A DNA stretch of 22,978 nucleotides from CBFDCQ01 sp965603355 (lineage in GTDB: Bacteria > Hydrogenedentota > CAZGCA01 > CBFDCQ01). Each line of letters begins with the position of its first letter. Positions within the stretch are counted from its first letter, which is position 1. This document shows positions 1 to 6,228 of this stretch, piece by piece. The notes under the pieces were generated by a model. It did not search any database. It saw only the letters and a program-made list of their open reading frames with translations, and was not told the DNA's origin. The stretch spans positions 1 to 22,978 of the forward strand of contig CBFDCQ010000054.1 of assembly GCA_965603355.1 (NCBI GenBank), written 5' to 3'. The position numbers and the translations under genes were made by a program.

Positions 1-39
1 AGGACATTTCTAATGCGTTAACATAGAGGACATTTCTAA
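1..39. repeat. Two copies of a 13-nt motif, possible insertion-sequence end
   Basis: The 13-mer AGGACATTTCTAA occurs at 1-13 and again at 27-39, a 26-nt period, followed by CTTGACAGCGC at 45-55. From memory, repeated GGACATTT motifs followed by TTGACA are common at the ends of integrase-type (IS3/IS481-like) insertion sequences. No transposase is inside the window, so if this is an element end, the element lies to the left. The repeat itself is directly visible; its identity is inference. Confidence 0.35.
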
Positions 40-86
40 AGAGTCTTGACAGCGCAAGCTCGTTTCGGACCATAAGGCAGGCCTCA

Positions 87-174
87 GCGAGCGTGTCGTC
101 GAGAGAGAACGTACGCGCCGCCGGCAGGCTACCGTCAGGCGCCGGGGCAACGCGAGGCCGAATTTTCCTGTTGA
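87..174 (+). repeat. Direct repeat copy 1, downstream of the glycosidase gene
   Basis: These 88 nt align without gaps to 4039-4126 in the same orientation, with 80 identical positions by hand alignment. Six of the eight differences fall in one 12-nt patch (133-144). The two copies bracket the GH38-like gene. The copy is non-coding as far as I can tell, although one reverse frame stays open in both copies. It ends in TTGA and continues as TTGAAA, which has no well-placed -10 box on this side. Confidence 0.85.
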
Positions 175-217
175 AAAAACACAGGGTTTCTATGCTGACT
201 ATTAGACTGCCGAGTCA

Positions 218-3200
218 CTAACGCGTAGACTCCGACTGCCGCTTGCATACTTTGTTCGCGACAACGCTGAAGCCGTCAATCTCAACGTCACCCTGACCTT
301 CTGCCGCGCGGGCATAGATCGTCACTTCATCCTGCTCTTGCGGTACATGAAACATCACCGTGTGCGTTTCCCACTGGCCGTTGCTTTTTGCCTCCGAAGA
401 AAAGTCACGCTCACCGATAACACCTATGACCGCACTGCAGCCCTTTGTCCTAAGGTCGACCTTCAGGCAGTAGGTTCCGCCCTTGATGTCTATAGTCTGC
501 CTGAGGGCCCCTTTGCCCGTTATCCTCGCCCTGCGTCCGACGTCCCTTACGATTTCAATATTTCCCTGAGTCTTCCAGCCTCTGCTATCGCCGCTTTCAA
601 AGCCTGGATTGACTATGCTGCAATCGGCCAACAGACGGTAGTTTTGCTCTGTTATTTTCTTGCCTATGCGCAGTCTGGCTGACTTGATCTTGTCGAATCC
701 ATGGCAGGAAAAGTAGGAGTCAAGGTCTACTACCCTGTCATCTCCCAATGCCAGGACATCTTCCCTCCGGACCTCGGGGGCCACAGCCTTTAGCCTGAAT
801 CTGTTCGTATCTCCGAAATTCACATAGTCCGTAACATCAAAAGCGTACCCTGGCACCCTTTTGCCGTTTACAAAGACCTCGATGGGTTCATCAGACCGCA
901 GCCGGTAATCCAGCGACAGCGCACAGCTGCCTATAGCGTAGAGCGAGTGAGTGTCCCAGTGCAGCACCAGACACACCTTACGTCCGGCCATCTCATGTGG
1001 TACGTTCACCTCAGCATCGAAAATCCTGTAGTCCCCCTCCTGTCTGAAGTCGGAAAACTGCACGGCAATCTCGTCATAAGGGTCAGCATAGCTGTAGACT
1101 CTTCCGTTGTCGTCCGCGAATTGTGCCATCTGAACAAAGGCGCGGCTGCTTTCAAGCGGCGCCTCAAAGAGTATATCTTCGCCGCTTTCGTAATAGGGCA
1201 ACGTCGAGCTGATGATCCCGCTTCTCGCGGGCGATGCTGCCTGCGGAGGCATAGCCACAAACTTCACCGTTTCAAGTGCGGACGGCATGACCTGCATTCG
1301 ACCATCCCAACTGTACTTGTTTGCACGTTCGGTACCATCGAAACGTATCTTCACCGCATCGCCTGCATCGAAGCCGAGCTTCACCTTGGCAACAGCCTCA
1401 TTCCTTCCTACATTCCACAGTCGCAAGGCCGGCTGCGCACCAGTGCTTTTGTCAGCGTAAAAAGCGGACAGCAAAACATCGGCTCCACTTACGCTGACAA
1501 AACTCTTCTCTTTCTCAAGCGCCCCATCGTGACGCCCTTCCCGCTTCACAAGAGCCGGAAGATAATACTCTCCGACCGCCTTGTTTATCAGGTACTCGTC
1601 GGTTGTCCCTTCAGGCCAAAGTGAAAGGTATTGCTTTATCGAACCGCCCCGGCCAAAGCTTGTGTTCAGCCTCAGCATTCCCGGAACCCAGCGAACAGTG
1701 GTCTGGCCGAGCTGCACCGCCAACGCCGCGTCCTTGTTTTCATTCTCATCATTGTAGTAGGGCAGCCTGTTTAATTGACGTTCCCATACCGACCACTTGT
1801 TGAGTGGTTGAGGCTGCATATTGCGATTCCTCAGGCACCAACCGTGCATTCCCTTATGCATCAGCGTGAAACCCCGGTTCGCGCCTGAGTAATTCAGCCA
1901 TGTATTGGAAAAGTATATGCTCCTCTGCTCGCGCAGCACATCAGCTATGGTGTCGCACTTGGCCTTGCCTTTGAACGCGGGCATAAACTGCAGCCACATC
2001 CTTTCCTTTTTCGGAGCCATCGACATCTCAAGTACATCGCCCGTTTCATTCTTCGAACGCAGCTCGACCGTCATGTCTATTCGCTTGATATCATCGTATA
2101 TCGTATAGTGGATATCTTCCAAGCCCAGCTTCGACTCATAAGTTGATTTGACAACGACCTTCTTGGGGCCGTTTTCCACCAGGGCCCAGCCAATGGGCTT
2201 GTAGCGTGCGGCCCCCCCTATAGTATCCAAGAACCGCAACGCGGGTGTTTGGCCATTATCTGAACCCAGAATCAGTTCCCCCCCCTGACTTTTGCTGTAC
2301 ACGGCGAGAAGCTGACCATCGCCCTGGAATTTCATCTTGACGTATCTGTTCTCGATTACACCTTGTTCCCTATCGACGGACAAATCGCTTGTGGCGCGGG
2401 TCTGCTCAGATTCTGCCGCGCAGCGCAACTGGTAAACACTGTAGCCCAATCCGCCGAGGTCCCTGGCATAGAAGGTTATTCGAGCACTGCTTAAGCTGCC
2501 ATTGTCATGCTTTTCAATTTCGCTTAGCTGCATCGGTATATGCGTGCCCTGGTTGTCAAAGAGCTTCAGTCCGTAAGCCGCACCCGACACAAATGACAAC
2601 TCGGTTTCCACCAGACGCGACGCGGTATGGCCGAGAGGGTTAAAGACAACAAGTGCGTCGCCCTGACCCTCAACCGGCGCCGTGGTATTCACTCGAGAGG
2701 CAATGAAAGCCAGGCTCTTCTTCTCCACGTCACTGGCCAGCTTTTGGGCCGCTTCACGAAGGTACTTCGCGGCTTCCCAATCCGATGCCCCCACCTCTGC
2801 AGCGTAGCACTCACTCCCGCAGTACATGATGTCGTGGTTCTGCGTCGCGAGCAGATATTTCCAGCAGGCCTCAAGCTGAGCAGAGTAGCTGTTGCCGCCC
2901 AGAATCGAAGACAGGGCAGCCAGCCTCTCAGCGATTAGAAGCTCGTTCTCAACCAGACAGTTTGTTATCGACGCCATGTTCCCATAGCTATCAGTATAGT
3001 CTGCAGCGTTGAAATAGAACTTGTCTTCATCGTGATTGAACTTCTCACTCGGATTCTCACCGAACTTCTCGATGAACTGTGTGAGCGTGTACCTGTAAGG
3101 CTTAATGCTCAGGGCATCGGGGGCATCTATATAAAGTCCCGGATAACGGCTCAGAGCCCTGACTCTCGACCCGTCGTTCGACTCCATCCACCGTATCCCG

Positions 3201-3778
3201 CCGAACTCGTCGTTGACTCTGCCGCATATCGGGAGCTTGTTTTCATAAGTGGCATTCTCGATGCCAACGTTGGTGAGAAACATCGGCGCCTGCGGATAGA
3301 TGAAAAACTCCTGATAGGCATAGGTCTTTACATAGAGACCAAGCGTCTCCCGGATAGCTCTTTTGCCCATCACTAACTGTCTTATCTGCGATTCCAGACC
3401 TACCTGGTACGGAAGGTGGCCGCCGTACGTACCACCGACCACGTCCCACGCACCCAATTTGACCGCCTGCCTGGCCCGCTCCATCATATCCGGATAATGC
3501 TTACTGAAAAAGTCCCACGAAACACCATCATATTCGAAACAATACTTATTCTGCTCCGGGTCTGATATCGCCTTGTCTGCAACGCCCTTCAATACATCGG
3601 CAACGTGCTCCGAGCCTCCCATCCAACCCCACCACCCAAGAGCAATCTCATAGCCGTGACTACAACTGATTGCATGCTCTTCTTCTTCACACTTAGCCTG
3701 GCCGCACAGAAATGCCGCCGACGCGAGCATTATCAACGTCACCTGCTTCATCACGCATACCCTGAATTGAACCTGCAT
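218..3778 (-). CDS. Secreted GH38-like glycosidase (alpha-mannosidase superfamily) with C-terminal carbohydrate-binding-like domain
   Basis: The open frame runs to 3889, but the best start is ATG at 3778 (1186 aa). It follows AAGGAAGGG with a 7-nt gap, and the frame upstream of it lies in the predicted promoter region. A basic N-terminus plus a hydrophobic stretch (about residues 10-27) looks like a Sec signal peptide, so the protein is probably exported. Residues about 38-340 resemble the GH38 N-terminal barrel and helical region, including LESQIRQLVMGKRAIRETLG and QNHD (H315), comparable to the QHHD motif of mannosidases. A mannosidase-type beta region follows (VVFNPLGHTASRLVE), then a galactose-binding-like fold. 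Residues about 1054-1175 (NPGFESGDSRGW onward) look like a CBM4/9-type domain. The usual HxD metal motif reads HGY here (H41, Y43), and the WxxDxxG nucleophile motif is not recognisable, so the chemistry is uncertain. The gene stands alone, oriented away from the etf operon and bracketed by direct repeats, which suggests an accessory, transferred function in glycan breakdown. Confidence 0.75.
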   Translation of the reverse strand: MQVQFRVCVMKQVTLIMLASAAFLCGQAKCEEEEHAISCSHGYEIALGWWGWMGGSEHVADVLKGVADKAISDPEQNKYCFEYDGVSWDFFSKHYPDMMERARQAVKLGAWDVVGGTYGGHLPYQVGLESQIRQLVMGKRAIRETLGLYVKTYAYQEFFIYPQAPMFLTNVGIENATYENKLPICGRVNDEFGGIRWMESNDGSRVRALSRYPGLYIDAPDALSIKPYRYTLTQFIEKFGENPSEKFNHDEDKFYFNAADYTDSYGNMASITNCLVENELLIAERLAALSSILGGNSYSAQLEACWKYLLATQNHDIMYCGSECYAAEVGASDWEAAKYLREAAQKLASDVEKKSLAFIASRVNTTAPVEGQGDALVVFNPLGHTASRLVETELSFVSGAAYGLKLFDNQGTHIPMQLSEIEKHDNGSLSSARITFYARDLGGLGYSVYQLRCAAESEQTRATSDLSVDREQGVIENRYVKMKFQGDGQLLAVYSKSQGGELILGSDNGQTPALRFLDTIGGAARYKPIGWALVENGPKKVVVKSTYESKLGLEDIHYTIYDDIKRIDMTVELRSKNETGDVLEMSMAPKKERMWLQFMPAFKGKAKCDTIADVLREQRSIYFSNTWLNYSGANRGFTLMHKGMHGWCLRNRNMQPQPLNKWSVWERQLNRLPYYNDENENKDAALAVQLGQTTVRWVPGMLRLNTSFGRGGSIKQYLSLWPEGTTDEYLINKAVGEYYLPALVKREGRHDGALEKEKSFVSVSGADVLLSAFYADKSTGAQPALRLWNVGRNEAVAKVKLGFDAGDAVKIRFDGTERANKYSWDGRMQVMPSALETVKFVAMPPQAASPARSGIISSTLPYYESGEDILFEAPLESSRAFVQMAQFADDNGRVYSYADPYDEIAVQFSDFRQEGDYRIFDAEVNVPHEMAGRKVCLVLHWDTHSLYAIGSCALSLDYRLRSDEPIEVFVNGKRVPGYAFDVTDYVNFGDTNRFRLKAVAPEVRREDVLALGDDRVVDLDSYFSCHGFDKIKSARLRIGKKITEQNYRLLADCSIVNPGFESGDSRGWKTQGNIEIVRDVGRRARITGKGALRQTIDIKGGTYCLKVDLRTKGCSAVIGVIGERDFSSEAKSNGQWETHTVMFHVPQEQDEVTIYARAAEGQGDVEIDGFSVVANKVCKRQSESTR

Positions 3779-3842
3779 TTTGCGCCCTTCCTTTGAACCA
3801 TATACCTTCTCAGTTCCGTTTATCCGACATTTCCCATATGGA

Positions 3843-3867
3843 CTTGCCCGCGACCAGCACGGGCAAG
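3843..3867. promoter_or_regulatory. 8-bp palindrome at the glycosidase transcription start
   Basis: CTTGCCCG and CGGGCAAG form a perfect inverted repeat around a 9-nt centre. On the minus strand it begins about 3 nt after the predicted start of transcription near 3870. It could be a repressor operator or a stem-loop in the 5' untranslated region of the glycosidase mRNA. No T-run follows on either strand, so a terminator is unlikely. Confidence 0.5.
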
Positions 3868-3876
3868 CTATCCACG

Positions 3877-3905
3877 ATTGTAGCGCCACACACTGACGGG
3901 GTCAA
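3877..3905 (-). promoter_or_regulatory. Predicted sigma-70 promoter of the glycosidase gene
   Basis: Read on the minus strand: -35 TTGACC (3905-3900), a 17-nt spacer, and -10 TACAAT (3882-3877). Each box matches consensus at five of six positions. Transcription would start near 3870 and leave a leader of about 90 nt before the ATG at 3778. This supports the short form of the protein. Confidence 0.6.
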
Positions 3906-4038
3906 GACGGGTCTTGCTGTCATGGTCGCTCTTTGAGGTCGTTTACGTCCTAATAGCAGCCATCGGAGTAGACGGTCCGTGCTGTTCGTGCGAATTCCGG
4001 CAGACCTCCCCATCGGGTTTTGAGTCGTTTCCATTGCG

Positions 4039-4126
4039 GCGAGCGTGTCGTCGAGAGAGAACGTACGAGCCGCCGGCAGGCTACCACCACGCACCACGGC
4101 AACGCGAGGCCAAATTTTCCTGTTGA
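4039..4126 (+). repeat. Direct repeat copy 2, upstream of the glycosidase gene and the etf operon
   Basis: This is the second copy of the 88-nt repeat (80 of 88 positions equal to 87-174, no gaps, same orientation). It sits between the divergent promoters of the glycosidase and the etf operon. Its last four bases, TTGA, continue into CA to make the -35 box TTGACA of the etf promoter. Two long direct copies about 3.95 kb apart could recombine and remove the glycosidase module. Confidence 0.85.
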
Positions 4127-4152
4127 CAATCAGGTAGTAATCTTAGGATAAT
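4123..4152 (+). promoter_or_regulatory. Predicted sigma-70 promoter of the etf operon
   Basis: A consensus -35 box TTGACA (4123-4128), an 18-nt spacer, and -10 GATAAT (4147-4152, five of six). Transcription would begin near 4159, about 137 nt before etfB. The -35 box straddles the end of repeat copy 2. No other comparable promoter is visible before etfB. Confidence 0.55.
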
Positions 4153-4205
4153 CTAATTCAACTATTCGACACTTTCCGGGCCTGAGTGTAAGACAGGAGG
4201 TAAAC

Positions 4206-4299
4206 GTGGTGCGTGTCTAGGACTTTGTCCTGCTGCGTCTTCTCGAGGAATCGCCGAAACGCGGCTGCGAGATTACGCATGGAAGGGAGAATCACATGA
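4206..4299 (+). CDS. Possible leader ORF(s) before etfB
   Basis: A perfect AGGAGG (4195-4200) is followed after 5 nt by GTG at 4206, but that frame closes after four codons (GTG GTG CGT GTC TAG, 4206-4220). A second GTG at 4213 opens 28 codons that end in TGA at 4297-4299, overlapping the ATG of etfB in the coupling sequence ATGA. The 28-aa product would be Arg-rich (MSRTLSCCVFSRNRRN at its start). A consensus ribosome site with no obvious long gene behind it is unusual. It may be a leader peptide that tunes etf translation, or the remnant of a lost gene. Neither peptide resembles anything I know. Confidence 0.25.
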
Positions 4300-5090
4300 A
4301 TATAGTAGTGCTTGTCAAGCAGGTGCCTGATACCGAAGCGAAGATCGAGGTGAAACCTGACACTGCCAATATCGTGACGGAAAACATCACTATGGTGGTT
4401 AACCCGTACGACGAGTATGCCGTTGAAGAAGCGCTCCAGATCAAGGAGAAGCTCGGGGAGGGCGAAGTCACGGTCGTCGGGTTGGGTCCCGAAAAGGCGA
4501 CGGAGGCTTTGCGCACCTGCCTGGCTATGGGAGCGGACAAAGCGGTTCATCTGAAGGACGAAGCGTTCGACGGATCCGACTCGTACGCTACCGCGCTTGC
4601 CCTGTCCAAGGCGCTCGAGGAGATACCGTATGACCTGGTGCTGTGCGGGAAACAGGCTGTTGACGACGACAACGCCGCAGTGGCAATAGAGCTGGCGGAG
4701 CTTCTGGGTCTCCCTCACGTGGCTGTTGTGACGAAGATCGAGATCTCCGACGACCGAACGAAGGCTGTATGTCACAGGGAGATCGAGGGTGCATCGGAGG
4801 TCGTGGAGACGACTTTGCCGGCGGTGATCACCGCACAGAAAGGGCTCAACGAGCCGAGATACGCGTCGTTGAAGGGCATAATGGGCGCAAAACGTAAACC
4901 GCTTGACGTGAAGGATGCGGCCGGTCTAGGGCTTTCACCAGAACAGGTGGGAGCGCAAGGTGCGAAGATCAAAGTTGTGGAGATGTCGCCTCCTCCGTTG
5001 AGGGCGGCAGGTAAGATTGTTCCGGGAGAGCCCGACGAGGCGGCTCGCGAGACGATCAGGCTGTTGCGCGAAGAAGCCAAAGTGATATAG
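4296..5090 (+). CDS. etfB: Electron transfer flavoprotein, beta subunit
   Basis: This 264-aa protein is a full-length ETF beta subunit. It starts MNIVVLVKQVPDTEAKI and carries VVNPYDEYAVEEALQIKE (about residues 50-67) and CGKQAVDDDNAAVAIELAELLGLP (about 127-150), all typical of the family. It pairs with EtfA to form a soluble heterodimer with FAD and a second nucleotide, passing electrons from flavin dehydrogenases (usually acyl-CoA dehydrogenases) to a membrane oxidoreductase. GGAAGGGAG lies just before the ATG at 4296. Eighty-one nucleotides separate it from etfA, and the membrane partner follows in the same direction. I cannot tell from sequence alone whether this pair bifurcates electrons. 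Confidence 0.95.
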   Translation: MNIVVLVKQVPDTEAKIEVKPDTANIVTENITMVVNPYDEYAVEEALQIKEKLGEGEVTVVGLGPEKATEALRTCLAMGADKAVHLKDEAFDGSDSYATALALSKALEEIPYDLVLCGKQAVDDDNAAVAIELAELLGLPHVAVVTKIEISDDRTKAVCHREIEGASEVVETTLPAVITAQKGLNEPRYASLKGIMGAKRKPLDVKDAAGLGLSPEQVGAQGAKIKVVEMSPPPLRAAGKIVPGEPDEAARETIRLLREEAKVI

Positions 5091-5171
5091 CCGGGCGAGC
5101 TAAAACGATGCGAGAGAAGTCGCGGTAACGAGATGGAGGTAACTGACCGCACTACCTAGGGGAGGCCGACA

Positions 5172-6167
5172 ATGGGTAACGGCGTTTTGGTCTTTGCAGA
5201 GCAAAGCGAAGGCAAGTTCAGGAAAGTGGCGATCGAGGCTGTCTCGGAGGGCAAACGGCTGGCGGACAAGCTCGGCACGGAGCTTAACGCAGCCGTGATC
5301 GGCACCGGCGTACAGGACATCGCCGCCGCGCTTGGCGCTTATGGCGCGACCAAGGTGTACGTGGTTGATGATCCGGCCTTGAAAGAATACACCCCCGAAG
5401 GGTACGCGAAGGCTCTTGCGCGGATTGTGAACGACACGCAACCGGGCATTCTGCTGATGGGTTGCACGTCAACCGGACGCGACCTGGGTCCGAGAGTCGC
5501 TGCAAGGTTGGCGACGGGCATTGCCCCGGACTGCGCGGCGCTCGACGTAAACGATGACGGCAAACTTGTGATGACTCGGCCGATGTTCGCCGGCAGAGCC
5601 ATCGCGAAGGTCGTATGCCCCGATTCCACGCCTCAGATGGCCTCGATACGTCCGAACGTCTTTGCGGCGGCCGCTCCTGAGGAAGGCAAGACCGCTGAAG
5701 TCGTCAAGAGCGACGCGGAGATATCCCCGGATGAGTTGAGGGCTCTTGTAAAAGAGGTGATCAAGTCCGCCGGAGCTGCAATAGACCTCACGGAAGCCCA
5801 GGTCATCGTGTCCGGCGGCCGCGGTATGGGCGGCGCTGAGAATTTCAAGATCCTGGAGGAGCTGGCAGAGGCGTTGGGCGCGGCGGTCGGTGCGTCGCGC
5901 GCGGCGGTGGATGCCGGATGGCGCGATCACCAGAACCAGGTGGGGCAGACCGGGAAAACCGTAGCGCCCGTGCTCTACGTAGCCTGCGGGATATCGGGCG
6001 CGATACAGCATCTCGCCGGTATGAAGACCTCCAAGGTGATCGTGGCGGTCAATAAGGATCCTGAAGCTCCCATATTCAAGGTCGCTGATTACGGGATTGT
6101 TGGAGACGTTTTCGAGGTCGTGCCGATAATGACCGAGGAGGCCAGGAAGCTGAAGGCGGAGTCTTAG
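5172..6167 (+). CDS. etfA: Electron transfer flavoprotein, alpha subunit
   Basis: This 331-aa protein has the usual ETF alpha length. The N-terminal alpha/beta domain (about 1-190) is followed by the C-terminal FAD-binding domain with all expected segments: VSGGRGMGG, ASRAAVDAGW, QVGQTGKTVAPVLYVACGIS, IQHLAGM, and VAVNKDPEAPIFKVADYGIVGD. AGGGGAGG (5158-5165) stands 6 nt before the ATG. It forms the FAD-bearing partner of EtfB, and the next gene, 61 nt downstream, encodes the likely membrane electron acceptor. All three genes should be on one transcript from the promoter near 4123. Confidence 0.96.
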   Translation: MGNGVLVFAEQSEGKFRKVAIEAVSEGKRLADKLGTELNAAVIGTGVQDIAAALGAYGATKVYVVDDPALKEYTPEGYAKALARIVNDTQPGILLMGCTSTGRDLGPRVAARLATGIAPDCAALDVNDDGKLVMTRPMFAGRAIAKVVCPDSTPQMASIRPNVFAAAAPEEGKTAEVVKSDAEISPDELRALVKEVIKSAGAAIDLTEAQVIVSGGRGMGGAENFKILEELAEALGAAVGASRAAVDAGWRDHQNQVGQTGKTVAPVLYVACGISGAIQHLAGMKTSKVIVAVNKDPEAPIFKVADYGIVGDVFEVVPIMTEEARKLKAES

Positions 6168-6228
6168 CGCATTACCGCGTTGTTGGTGTAACGTACCATG
6201 ACCGAGACGCGGTTCAGGAGACCACATT

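Noticed and set aside
849..866. TGGCAC...TTGC sequence resembling a sigma-54 promoter
   Set aside because: The GG-to-GC spacing is 9 instead of 10 and it lies inside the glycosidase coding region.
218..3889. Full 1223-aa frame of the glycosidase from ATG 3889
   Set aside because: The start lies in the predicted promoter, has no ribosome site and would place 46 odd residues before the signal peptide. ATG 3778 has a strong ribosome site.
3810..4097. 95-codon minus frame between the glycosidase and the etf operon
   Set aside because: It crosses the promoter, the palindrome and the repeat, lacks a ribosome site and has no recognisable protein character.
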